Shown here one piece after another: positions 1-9,583 of a stretch of DNA of 14,404 nt. The DNA is taken from contig CAMLRA010000099.1 in NCBI GenBank assembly GCA_946482325.1, forward strand, positions 1 through 14,404. The letters are read 5' to 3'. Made by a program: the position numbers and the translations under genes. Numbering within the stretch: the first letter of the stretch is position 1; each line of letters starts with the position of its first letter. The notes under the pieces were generated by a model. It worked only from the letters and a program-made list of their open reading frames with translations. It searched no databases and had not been told where the DNA came from. This DNA comes from an uncultured Chromatiaceae bacterium (GTDB taxonomy: Bacteria; Pseudomonadota; Gammaproteobacteria; Enterobacterales; Alteromonadaceae).

Positions 1-170
1 GGGGGCGTCACCTGATTGCCATTGCCACCGCCGCCACCATTGCCACCACCGTTACCGCCACCGTTGCCGTTGCCGCCACCGTTGCCCATTGGCGCTGCGA
101 CAGCGAATTGTGAACAAGTCATCGCAGCAATGATCAGCAATGCTGTAGTAATTTTGCCTACTGTAGCCAT
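1..170 (-). CDS. Exported Gly/Asn-rich protein, N-terminal fragment (cut by window edge)
   Basis: Reading from ATG at 170 toward the edge gives 56 codons without a stop. The protein starts with a short basic/polar segment and a hydrophobic core (TTALLIIAAM), and a signal peptidase I-like site follows at about residues 24-26 (AVA-A). It then runs into a tract of about 26 residues made almost only of Gly and Asn (GNGGGNGNGGG type), ending with NQVTPP. A weak ribosome site (AGG) lies 9 bases upstream. I do not recognise the family. Gly/Asn tracts of this kind are linkers or surface regions, so the functional domain is probably beyond the edge. The Cys in the hydrophobic region (MTC-S) does not make a good lipobox. 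Confidence 0.65.
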   Translation of the reverse strand, partial: MATVGKITTALLIIAAMTCSQFAVAAPMGNGGGNGNGGGNGGGNGGGGGNGNQVTP

Positions 171-195
171 GTTTTTATACCTATATCTGGTTTGA

Positions 196-224
196 CTTAA
201 ATAGTAATTCATAAATTATGCCAA
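196..224 (-). promoter_or_regulatory. Candidate sigma70 promoter for the Gly-rich protein gene
   Basis: On the minus strand TTGGCA (5 of 6 to the -35 consensus) is followed after 17 bases by TTTAAG (4 of 6 to the -10). The predicted start of transcription lies about 19 bases before the ATG at 170, leaving just enough leader for the AGG ribosome site. It is a consensus match by eye only. Confidence 0.3.
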
Positions 225-471
225 ACAGGCAAAGACGCTAAATTGCTGCATACTGAGTGTTTACTCGAAATATTACTGTAATAAAAGCTGACACTTTTGG
301 TTCCAATACAGGTAAATTCAACTTTCGCCATGATGGGTAAATAACTGTTTTTATTTGTTTATTAGTGAAACATAGTGAATTATTTTTCATGCTTTCCACT
401 ATCTTTATGATTACTTTTGCAACAATAAATTGTCATGACAATACTGAACGCTGTTTCATCTCGGCAGAAAG

Positions 472-500
472 AAAAAAGGCCTGCTGAATTGGCAGGCCTT
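472..500 (-). terminator. Rho-independent terminator of the subtilase gene
   Basis: A perfect 9-bp stem (AAGGCCTGC pairing with GCAGGCCTT) encloses a 7-base loop. On the minus strand it ends in a run of six T, and it begins 18 bases after the protease stop codon. A T-rich run on the plus side (503-508) means it could also work in the other direction, but no plus-strand gene needs it. Confidence 0.9.
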
Positions 501-518
501 CCTTTTTTACTCGCGGAT

Positions 519-2330
519 TTATTTGCTGAAAGTCACTGATTTTTCAACCGAGCACGCGGTCGTGCTCGCCGCATTACAGACTTTATAGCTGTATGTGCCT
601 TTCACCGTAGGGCTGTCGCGATGTGAACCGTCGTTGGCTGTGGTGATAATTTTCACACCATTGCGGTAGATATCCACGTTTGATGTGGTTGCATTGGCCC
701 AGCTCAGATTGGCATAACGGGTTTTGCCCTGAATTTGTGCCGTTGCAGTCAACGTAATCGCAGTAGTACCACCACCGCCACAACCATTTTGCAGCAGGTA
801 ATCATTGGCGGCTTTCGCCTGTACAATGCCGTAACCGAAGTACACATCTTTACCCGCCGCGCCAGAATCTTTCGCTGTGGCTTTTAAGGCACTGCGGATT
901 TGCGCACCGCTACAGGTCGGGTGATTTGACCAGACTAAGGCGGCAATACCAGACACTGCCGGAGTCGCCATCGAAGTTCCACTCATCAGACCATAATCAG
1001 TGCCACCGATAGTGATAGTTGCGTTTGTCGACGCCAATAATTGCGTCCGGTCTTCAAAAGCAGCGCCAACAGCCGGAATAGACGTGGTGTTTGCCGTGCC
1101 TTCACCTAATGTCGCATACAACATCCCGGCGACGTTGTTGATGATCACAGCGCCAACACCGCCAGACAGCTGACAATTTTTCACTTTGTCATGGAACGAA
1201 ATGACGCCGCGGTCGATCAGGCAAACTTTACCGGCTGCGCCGGCATTGGTAGTCTCCGCAGTGCCCATAAAAAAGGTCGCCGCACTGGCATTACCGATGT
1301 TCTCCATTGCTGAAGAAGCAAAAGCGCCTAAATTGGTGCTGAGATTGGAATTAGTCGCCATGCCCGCAGGGTAAGTCGACAGGGTATCAACGCCACCGGC
1401 TGTGGCCTCAACACAGATGTTTTCATCGGTTTTACCGTTGGCGGTGCAGCTTGGGAACTGGGAAAAGCTGGCGATGGCATTGTTATTGTCATTGGCACCG
1501 ATCATCATCACCGACGGATAACCAGCCGGATAAGAGCGAACATTGTTACCATCGTTACCGGCCGCGGCCACGACTAAACCACCGGCGTTAACAAAATTCT
1601 GGAATGCATTGGATTCGGTGGTATTCGAACCGCCACCGCCCAAGCTCATGCTGATAATTTTTGCACCGGCTGCAGTACATTTTTGCGCGGCATAAGCCAG
1701 ATCTGACGAATACCCCCAACCTTCAGCGTTAAACACTTTGATAATGTGCATCTTAACGCCCGGCGCCATCCCAATCACACCAACGCCGTTATTTGCCGCG
1801 CCAATAGTGCCTGCCACGTGTGTGCCGTGTGGACCACCGTTGAAATCCCAGCTGCCGGTACCGCTGTCGTTATCACCGGTAATAGAGCCCCAGTCGAAAT
1901 CGATGTTGGAGCGGTCGAGGCCGGAGTCGATGATACAGACTTTCGGTGCGGTCGCCGGGTTAAAACTGACCTGATTGGCTTGTGACTGGAACACCGCATA
2001 AGGCGTCACCTGGGTCTGCATCGGGTTACCAGCAGTGTCGTTAAACAACGCCATTGGCTTGCGCACTTCATCTTTTTCCACCAGCTCAATGTGCGGGTTG
2101 TTAAAAATACCTTTGAGCTCTTCAAAAGATTTACCCGGAATTTCTACCGCAACAAAACCATCCGCATCCACCTTCACTTCACCGCCGGCCTGGCGCGTGA
2201 TCGCGGTAATGATGCCTTTGTTCAGATTGTCGACCTGCAGAATGACCCGTTCGGCCTGTGCAGTCGTGGAAAAAGTCAGAGTCGATGCCACAGCAATAGC
2301 GATTGGCGCTATTTTGATCAGTTTTTGCAT
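519..2330 (-). CDS. Secreted S8 subtilisin-like serine protease with PA-domain insert
   Basis: This is a 603-residue secreted endopeptidase precursor. It has a signal peptide (residues 1-26, ending AQA), an inhibitor I9-type propeptide (about 27-92), the S8 catalytic domain (about 107-515) and a C-terminal all-beta, Fn3-like region (about 522-603). The catalytic triad is visible: Asp135 in IIDSGLD, His168 in HGTHVAGT, Ser453 in GTSMATP, plus the oxyanion Asn259 in AAAGNDG. Between the Asn and Ser blocks, residues about 335-442 form a protease-associated (PA) domain (KVCLIDRG, VGAVIINN). Paired cysteines are present, as in extracellular proteases of marine gammaproteobacteria. AGGA lies 10 bases before the ATG. 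The gene stands alone, with its own terminator just downstream. A nutritional role in protein degradation is inference. Confidence 0.95.
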   Translation of the reverse strand: MQKLIKIAPIAIAVASTLTFSTTAQAERVILQVDNLNKGIITAITRQAGGEVKVDADGFVAVEIPGKSFEELKGIFNNPHIELVEKDEVRKPMALFNDTAGNPMQTQVTPYAVFQSQANQVSFNPATAPKVCIIDSGLDRSNIDFDWGSITGDNDSGTGSWDFNGGPHGTHVAGTIGAANNGVGVIGMAPGVKMHIIKVFNAEGWGYSSDLAYAAQKCTAAGAKIISMSLGGGGSNTTESNAFQNFVNAGGLVVAAAGNDGNNVRSYPAGYPSVMMIGANDNNNAIASFSQFPSCTANGKTDENICVEATAGGVDTLSTYPAGMATNSNLSTNLGAFASSAMENIGNASAATFFMGTAETTNAGAAGKVCLIDRGVISFHDKVKNCQLSGGVGAVIINNVAGMLYATLGEGTANTTSIPAVGAAFEDRTQLLASTNATITIGGTDYGLMSGTSMATPAVSGIAALVWSNHPTCSGAQIRSALKATAKDSGAAGKDVYFGYGIVQAKAANDYLLQNGCGGGGTTAITLTATAQIQGKTRYANLSWANATTSNVDIYRNGVKIITTANDGSHRDSPTVKGTYSYKVCNAASTTACSVEKSVTFSK

Positions 2331-2479
2331 AATAAAATGTTCCTGCGTTTGGATGTTGTGTACTGACGTTTATCTTTGTATTTTGTGAGTTCGTCGCAGT
2401 CAGTTTGCTTAAGAACTTGCTAAAACATGGCAGAAACGATTTCGCGCCGCAAGTAAAAATTTCACAATTGTAATTATTT

Positions 2480-2500
2480 GTATCGAAATGAAAGCGATAC
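2480..2500. promoter_or_regulatory. Inverted repeat upstream of the subtilase gene
   Basis: GTATCG and CGATAC form perfect 6-bp arms separated by 9 bases, about 150 bases upstream of the protease ATG. The geometry would suit a dimeric regulator, but arms this short occur by chance. I found no clear -35/-10 pair next to it. Confidence 0.15.
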
Positions 2501-2603
2501 CAGATTGGTCTCTGCGTGCAGTTTTTTATACAGAAGTGCAGACGTCTTCAGTCTGTTAAAGACCAATCAAACCTGATTAAAGCGGTTGCCCCGGCCGGGA
2601 GTT

Positions 2604-2897
2604 TTAAACCTGCGAACCGAGTATTTTCTGGCGCTCCGCGGTATAAGCCCACCAGGCTTTTGGCGCATCACCCGCCAGAAAACGCTCAACTGATAACAAC
2701 ACATCCAGCACACAAGGATCCTGTTGCTGACCGGTGATCTGACAGAGCTGTTGATACAAATGAAACGCGCAAACCCCAACCAGTTGCTGCGGTTCGGTAT
2801 AGCCAAGCAACTGATAATCCTTGGCGCCGGCGGGGCCAATGTTGGGCAGATCGGTGAATTTTTTCAGTTGATTGCGGTTAACTTTATCCGGATGCAC
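2604..2897 (-). CDS. Small helix-hairpin-helix protein, Cdd1 / 'mitomycin resistance' family
   Basis: The 97-residue protein carries a helix-hairpin-helix segment at about residues 17-32 (LPNIGPAGAKDYQLLG). This is followed by the family hallmarks DPCVLDVLLSV (about 60-70) and AWWAYTAERQ (about 81-90). The pattern matches the short proteins annotated as pathogenicity locus/Cdd1 or 'mitomycin resistance protein', whose biochemical role is not established. HhH motifs usually contact DNA backbone non-specifically. The start is GTG at 2897, because the frame closes (TAA) six codons upstream and no ATG is available before the HhH motif. A perfect 10-bp palindrome (CCCGGCCGGG, 2590-2599) lies just past the stop, without a T run. 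It is on the same strand as the protease but 273 bases away, so co-transcription is uncertain. Confidence 0.8.
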   Translation of the reverse strand: MHPDKVNRNQLKKFTDLPNIGPAGAKDYQLLGYTEPQQLVGVCAFHLYQQLCQITGQQQDPCVLDVLLSVERFLAGDAPKAWWAYTAERQKILGSQV

Positions 2898-3074
2898 ACA
2901 GTACTCACAGATTTAGCTGACGATGGGATGACACCACTATAAAAGCCAGCGGTTGCTGACACAATCAGTGCTTTTCTCCCTCACGGTGAGCGCTGCCCGG
3001 ACTGCTTGGTGTTATCGCTTGTTGTCGCAGCGGCGTGTCAGTTAATCGGATCCGCTTGCGACACGCGTCCCCTG

Positions 3075-3103
3075 TTGCCACACTGCTCTGAGCCGGTTAA
3101 AAA
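3075..3103 (+). promoter_or_regulatory. Candidate sigma70 promoter of the amidohydrolase gene
   Basis: TTGCCA (5 of 6 to -35) is separated by exactly 17 bases from TAAAAA (4 of 6 to -10), about 80 bases before the ATG at 3184. It is a match by eye and is the best pair in the 286-base divergent gap between the HhH gene and the amidohydrolase. Confidence 0.35.
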
Positions 3104-3183
3104 TCACTCTGGCAAAACGATAAAAAACAAACAAAAACAATGAGGATTAGCGAAGCCTGATCCACAACTCCCCGGGAACAACT

Positions 3184-4791
3184 ATGCAATTTCAACCCAA
3201 GACCCGCTTGATGCTGCCTGCCGCGCTGCTGGCTTTGAGTGTCGCCGCCAGCCTGCCGCAGGCCGCATTGGCCGCCGTGACTGAACGCACGCCCTCAGCC
3301 CCAAAAGCCGATCAAGGCGAAGGCCCTTATACCCGACTGATTTTACGTGGTGGCACTTTTATCAGCGGCGAAGGCGCACCGCCGGTTGGACCTGTGGATA
3401 TTGTCATTGAAAATGACCGCATCAGCGAAATCACCGCTGTCGGTAATCCGGGGGTGCCGGTGCTGCCAGAGGGCCGTCCTCAAGCCAAAGCCGGTGACAA
3501 AGAAATGGACGTCAGCGGCATGTACATTCTGCCCGGGTTTATCGATATGCACGGCCATATCGGTGGCTCAGCCAACGGCACGCCGGCCGAATACGTGTTT
3601 AAACTCTGGCTGGCGCACGGCATCACCACAGTGCGCGAACCCGGCAGTTTTAACGGACTCGACTGGACGTTAAAACATGCCAAAGCGGCTAACGAGCATA
3701 AAATCGTTGCACCGCGTATTGTGCCTTATGTCGGTTTTGGTCAGGGTTTAAGTAAACCGGTGTTCAGCCCGCAACAAGCACGCGACTGGGTGCAAAACAT
3801 TAAAAAAGCCGGTGCTGCCGGGATTAAGTTCTTTGGCGCCCCGCCGGCCATCATGGCTGCCGCGCTGGATGAAGCGAAAAAACAACAGCTTGGCACTATG
3901 ATGCACCACGCTCAACTAAACGTGATGCGGATGAATGCACTCGACAGCGCCAGGCTTGGCCTCACCTCAATGGAACATTGGTACGGCCTGCCGGAAGCGC
4001 TGTTTACCAAGCAAGTGGTGCAGAATTACAAAGCCGATTACAACTACCAAAACGAGCAGGACCGCTTCGGTGAAGCTGGCAAATTATGGCAACAGGCCGC
4101 GGCGCCTGGCTCTGACAAATGGAACGCGGTACGGGACGAGTTGATTAGCCTCAATTTCACCATCAACCCGACGCTGACCATTTATGAAGCCACCCGCAAT
4201 GCCGAAGCACAGCGCAACGCGCCGTGGCACGCCGATTATACGCTGCCGGTACTCAGTGAATTCTTTAAACCCAATCGCTATGCCCATGGTTCGTTCTGGT
4301 TTAACTGGACCACAGAGCAGGAAATCGCCTGGCGCGAAAACTACCGCGTCTGGATGCAGTTCCTCAATGACTATAAAAATCACGGTGGCCGTGTGACTGC
4401 GGGTTCTGACGCCGGTTATATCTACAAAATCTACGGTTTTGCTTACATTCAGGAGCTGGAATTACTACGCGAAGCCGGTTTTAATCCACTGGAAGTGATC
4501 CAGGCAGCGACGCTCAATGGTGCCATTGCTCTTGGCCTTGATAAAGACATTGGCAGTCTGGTGCCGGGCAAAAAAGCCGACATGGTGATCGTCGCGGAAA
4601 ACCCATTAGCCAACTTTAAAGTGTTGTACGGCAACGGCCATTATCAGCTTAACGGGCAGAACCAGCCGGAACGCACCAAAGGCGTGCGCTATACCATTAA
4701 AGATGGTGTGGTGTATGACGCGCAGCAGCTGCTAAGCGATGTGCGCAACATGGTCAGCAGCGCCAAAATCGCGGCGCCGGTGACTCGTTAA
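3184..4791 (+). CDS. Exported metal-dependent amidohydrolase (imidazolonepropionase/prolidase-like)
   Basis: The 535-residue protein has a signal peptide (about 1-31, ending ALAA) and the amidohydrolase fold. A small beta domain (about 50-115) precedes a TIM barrel opening with GFIDMHGH, and the chain returns to the beta domain near IGSLVPGKKADMVIV (456-470). Likely metal ligands are His123 and His125 (HxH), Lys215 in GIKFFG (candidate carbamylated lysine), His241/242 in MMHHAQ, His265 in SMEHWYG, and Asp409 in AGSDAG. With the full set present, an active mono- or dinuclear hydrolase is expected. The substrate is unknown, and relatives cleave cyclic amides, Xaa-Pro dipeptides or related bonds. 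The ribosome site is weak (GGGA, about 6-9 bases before the ATG). No other enzyme of a defined pathway is adjacent, and the next gene starts 290 bases later. Confidence 0.88.
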   Translation: MQFQPKTRLMLPAALLALSVAASLPQAALAAVTERTPSAPKADQGEGPYTRLILRGGTFISGEGAPPVGPVDIVIENDRISEITAVGNPGVPVLPEGRPQAKAGDKEMDVSGMYILPGFIDMHGHIGGSANGTPAEYVFKLWLAHGITTVREPGSFNGLDWTLKHAKAANEHKIVAPRIVPYVGFGQGLSKPVFSPQQARDWVQNIKKAGAAGIKFFGAPPAIMAAALDEAKKQQLGTMMHHAQLNVMRMNALDSARLGLTSMEHWYGLPEALFTKQVVQNYKADYNYQNEQDRFGEAGKLWQQAAAPGSDKWNAVRDELISLNFTINPTLTIYEATRNAEAQRNAPWHADYTLPVLSEFFKPNRYAHGSFWFNWTTEQEIAWRENYRVWMQFLNDYKNHGGRVTAGSDAGYIYKIYGFAYIQELELLREAGFNPLEVIQAATLNGAIALGLDKDIGSLVPGKKADMVIVAENPLANFKVLYGNGHYQLNGQNQPERTKGVRYTIKDGVVYDAQQLLSDVRNMVSSAKIAAPVTR

Positions 4792-4925
4792 AAGTGGCCC
4801 GGTAGATCTGTGCTGCTTGCGCGGCCAAATGTTGCGCATGCAGCTAACCAGCGTCAGTCCTGATGTTAAGTATTGTTGTATCTGGTTAAAACGATATCGT
4901 GTCAGGTGGTAAAACCGGCACTCGC

Positions 4926-4964
4926 TTATTGAAGTAAGTCAATAATATAAAACACTTTTTATAT
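4926..4964. promoter_or_regulatory. Two adjacent AT-rich inverted repeats before the dioxygenase gene
   Basis: TTATTGA and TCAATAA (7-bp arms, 6-base spacer, 4926-4945) are followed at once by ATATAAAA facing TTTTTATAT around CAC (4945-4964). They lie about 120 bases before the dioxygenase ATG and well after the amidohydrolase stop. The second could form a weak hairpin and the first could be an operator. Neither matches a binding consensus that I can name, and AT-rich arms of this length are expected by chance in a window this size. Confidence 0.2.
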
Positions 4965-5081
4965 CAACACCCGCCACCAGCTCCTACGGCTGGGTAAAGT
5001 ATTGTACAAATTGAAACCCCGGCGGTTTTCTGCGTTCAGAATCGACAGATTGTCTTTTTAAGCAGATGCAGGAACCGCACT

Positions 5082-5993
5082 ATGACCAAAACAAGTTTCC
5101 CCTTAACTCCATCACAAACAACACAACCACAAACAGCACCGGGCCAAAGCCGTCGCAGCTTCATTAAACAAATGGGTTTTGCGCTCGCTGCCGCGCCTTT
5201 GGTGGGTATTATCGCCTGTGGTAGTACTGAAACCTCGACCAGCGCCACCGACACCAGCAGTGGCAGCAGTACCGGCGGTAGCACCGGAGGCAGCACTGAC
5301 ACTTCCGGCTCCTGGGCAACGGGCGGCACCGCCGCACTGACTGCTAATTTTCCAGCTGATACTTTGTTTGATTTGGGCAGCAGTTGCAGCCTGGCTTTGA
5401 CCAAAGCGCTGACCGAAGGGCCCTGTTATTTCGCGGTGACCAATCGCGATGATATTTCTGAGAGTCAGGTGGGCCTACCCATGCAGTTATGTCTTCGGGT
5501 GGTCGACAGTAGCTGTAAACCATTGTCTGGCCTTGAAGTGGAAGTGTGGCACTGTGATGTCGCAGGTCTTTATTCCGGTGATACCAGCGGCAGCAGCGAC
5601 AGTTCAGGCTTTAACTCAGCTTTTTGTACCAGTAACAATACCAATGCAGTCAAAGCCAAATGGTATCGCGGCACGCAAGTCACTGACAGCAATGGCCGGG
5701 TCAACTTTAAATCCTGCTTCCCGGGTTGGTATTCAGGGCGGACTATTCACATTCATTTTCGCGTGCGCAATAACAACAACGACCAGGTCGTGTCGCAATT
5801 TTGTTTTACCGACGCGCTGACACAAGAGATTTGTACCACCCATGCAAACTATAAAAGCCGTGGCGTGCAGGACACCACGCTGGCGGCCGGCCGCGATACG
5901 GTATTTGGCAGTAACGCCACTGATTTTATCTTCAGCACGCAACAAAACAGTGATGGCTCGTTGCTGGCGTGGAAGACGATCCGGCTCAGTTAA
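5082..5993 (+). CDS. Tat-exported, probably lipid-anchored intradiol dioxygenase homologue
   Basis: The 303-residue protein begins with a cytoplasmic-type N-tail, a twin-arginine motif (SRRSFIK, residues 23-29), a hydrophobic stretch and a lipobox-like GIIAC (Cys46). This suggests export in folded form and lipid anchoring. Residues about 47-82 are a Ser/Thr/Gly linker. The rest is an intradiol ring-cleavage dioxygenase domain, related to the protocatechuate 3,4-dioxygenase beta chain. The four non-haem iron(III) ligands appear to be present: Tyr164 in WHCDVAGLY, Tyr217 in PGWY, His223 and His225 in TIHIHFRV. Arg220 sits where the family keeps its active-site Arg. Known members split catechol-type rings between the hydroxyls, but those of this exported subgroup have no assured substrate. 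AGGA lies 9 bases before the ATG. It has no aromatic-pathway neighbours. Confidence 0.85.
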   Translation: MTKTSFPLTPSQTTQPQTAPGQSRRSFIKQMGFALAAAPLVGIIACGSTETSTSATDTSSGSSTGGSTGGSTDTSGSWATGGTAALTANFPADTLFDLGSSCSLALTKALTEGPCYFAVTNRDDISESQVGLPMQLCLRVVDSSCKPLSGLEVEVWHCDVAGLYSGDTSGSSDSSGFNSAFCTSNNTNAVKAKWYRGTQVTDSNGRVNFKSCFPGWYSGRTIHIHFRVRNNNNDQVVSQFCFTDALTQEICTTHANYKSRGVQDTTLAAGRDTVFGSNATDFIFSTQQNSDGSLLAWKTIRLS

Positions 5994-6009
5994 CACTGTC
6001 GTTTCAAAC

Positions 6010-6035
6010 GCACGGCGACGCTGCGCTTGCCGTGC
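6010..6035. other. GC-rich stem-loop after the dioxygenase gene
   Basis: GCACGGC and GCCGTGC form a perfect 7-bp stem around a 12-base loop, 16 bases after the dioxygenase stop. There is no T run, so it is not a standard intrinsic terminator. It could protect the 3' end of the transcript. Confidence 0.3.
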
Positions 6036-6086
6036 CTACAATGCTGTCACACCGTATATTTTCGCTCCGTGCACGACAATTGCGCC

Positions 6087-6121
6087 CCGGCGACACAACC
6101 GCTATGCTGCGCCGGTTTTTT
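6087..6121 (+). terminator. Candidate Rho-independent terminator between dioxygenase and permease
   Basis: CCGGCG (6087-6092) pairs with CGCCGG (6110-6115), and six T follow directly. The loop is long (17 bases), which weakens the call. It lies 22 bases before the permease ATG, so it would also separate the two genes or attenuate read-through. Confidence 0.5.
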
Positions 6122-6143
6122 GCCACGAGACGGAAAAATTCGG

Positions 6144-6989
6144 ATGCATTTACTCTGGCTGGTCACCGCAATTTGGGCTTTTAGTTTTTCTTTGATCGGT
6201 GAGTTTCTCGCTGCAACGGTTGATCCATATCTAGCGGTCAGCAGCCGGATGCTGCTGGCATTGTTGTTATTCAGTCCATTTTTACTGAAGTACCGCACGG
6301 CACCAAAACTGACGCTGCAACTTGCCGGGATTGGTGCTGTGCAGCTCGGCCTGATGTACCTGCTGCTTTATCACAGTTTTTTATACCTGTCGGTGGCCGA
6401 AGTGTTGCTGTTCACCATTCTGACGCCGGTCTATATCTCTGTGCTGGACTATTACTGGCGTTATCAACAATTACACTGGCGCTGGCTGGGGCCGGCGTTG
6501 TTGGCAGTCGCTGGAGCATTAGTGATGCGTTATCAATCGCTTAGCAGTGGCTTCTGGTTCGGGCTGTTGCTGATCCAGGGCGCCAATCTGTGTTTTGCCT
6601 TTGGTCAGGTTGCTTACCGGCGGCTGGCGTTAGGTTCTGTCGGCACACAGACTCAGCATTTTGGCTGGTTTTTTGTCGGCGCAACAACCGTCAGCCTGAT
6701 TGCAACCGCTCTGTTTGCCAACTGGCAGCGCGTCCCTGATACGCCAATGGAATATGGCATTTTACTGTGGCTCGGGCTTGTTGCGTCTGGACTGGGTTAT
6801 TGGCTGTGGAATGCCGGCGCACGCCAGGTCAGTGCCAATCAGCTGGCCGTGATGAACAATGTGCTGATCCCCGCCGGGCTACTGGTAAATTTTGTTTTCT
6901 GGCAACACAGCGTCAACTGGTGGACTTTGGGGGCGGGTTCTTTGCTGATTTTATTGAGTCTGATTTGGGCGAAACGCCAACGCGACTGA
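6144..6989 (+). CDS. EamA/DMT-family inner-membrane permease
   Basis: The 281-residue protein is almost entirely hydrophobic, with about ten predicted membrane helices in two five-helix halves. It has the usual EamA opening (LLWLVTAIWAFSFSLIGEF) and a typical second repeat (WLGLVASGLGYWLWNAGARQ). Family members export or import amino acids, metabolites or drugs, and the substrate here cannot be read from sequence. The frame stays open for 39 more codons upstream. That extension is polar, Cys/His-rich and runs through the candidate terminator, so ATG 6144 (preceded by CGGAAAA about 7-10 bases upstream) is the better start and gives the usual family length. The gene converges on katG and shares its terminator. 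Confidence 0.88.
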   Translation: MHLLWLVTAIWAFSFSLIGEFLAATVDPYLAVSSRMLLALLLFSPFLLKYRTAPKLTLQLAGIGAVQLGLMYLLLYHSFLYLSVAEVLLFTILTPVYISVLDYYWRYQQLHWRWLGPALLAVAGALVMRYQSLSSGFWFGLLLIQGANLCFAFGQVAYRRLALGSVGTQTQHFGWFFVGATTVSLIATALFANWQRVPDTPMEYGILLWLGLVASGLGYWLWNAGARQVSANQLAVMNNVLIPAGLLVNFVFWQHSVNWWTLGAGSLLILLSLIWAKRQRD

Positions 6990-7080
6990 GCAACAGCTTA
7001 CCATCTTGTTGGCTGTGCAGGTAACGGCAAGCGTAGCGTCGCCGTACGGTGTTCACGACGAAACCCCGCTGCTACAACGA

Positions 7081-7108
7081 AAAAACGCCGGCGGTTGCTG
7101 GCGTTTTT
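7081..7108. terminator. Bidirectional Rho-independent terminator between permease and katG
   Basis: AAAAACGCC pairs with GGCGTTTTT. The stem can continue through a G-T pair and two more G-C pairs (90-92 with 97-99) to close a four-base GGTT loop. A-run and T-run flank it on either side, so it works for the plus-strand permease (stop 6989) and the minus-strand katG (stop 7127). Confidence 0.9.
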
Positions 7109-7126
7109 CATTGTTAAAACAGTGTG

Positions 7127-9424
<2,298 letters not shown>

Positions 9425-9449
9425 TTAAATGAGTCGACTTCATCACTTT

Positions 9450-9468
9450 TATTGATTAAAAATCAATA
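9450..9468. promoter_or_regulatory. 19-bp palindrome in the katG divergent intergenic region
   Basis: TATTGATT and AATCAATA are perfect 8-bp arms around AAA, about 137 bases upstream of katG and 116 bases upstream of the divergent exported protein gene. The inner part resembles an FNR/Anr site (TTGAT...ATCAA) but has five spacer bases rather than four. It does not match Fur, PerR or OxyR consensus. It is the most operator-like element in this gap. Which regulator would bind is unknown. Confidence 0.35.
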
Positions 9469-9583
9469 TTGAGGCTAGTTTTACCGAAATCAGCAAAATA
9501 TCGGCACAGGCGAACAGTTGTGACTTTGACGCAGTGTCCTTTACCATTAGGATCAGCGTCTTTGAAATCGCAGGATGCGTATG

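Larger units (their letters stand above)
171..518. other. Gene-free stretch between the protease terminator and the Gly-rich gene
   Basis: This AT-rich stretch contains no ORF with a credible start and ribosome site. It holds the protease terminator at its right end and a candidate promoter at its left end. I see nothing else convincing in the 250 or so bases between. Confidence 0.6.

Noticed and set aside
5036..5404. 122-codon minus-strand frame rich in Val/Leu/Pro
   Set aside because: It is the complement of the Ser/Thr/Gly linker and Tat region of the dioxygenase gene, a repetitive stretch that keeps other frames open.
6027..6143. 39-residue N-terminal extension of the EamA permease
   Set aside because: The extension is Cys/His/Arg-rich, unlike the family, and crosses the candidate terminator. 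The family length and membrane topology fit the ATG at 6144.
9450..9468. FNR/Anr box
   Set aside because: The half sites TTGAT and ATCAA are present, but the spacer is five bases instead of the required four. It is kept only as an unassigned palindrome.
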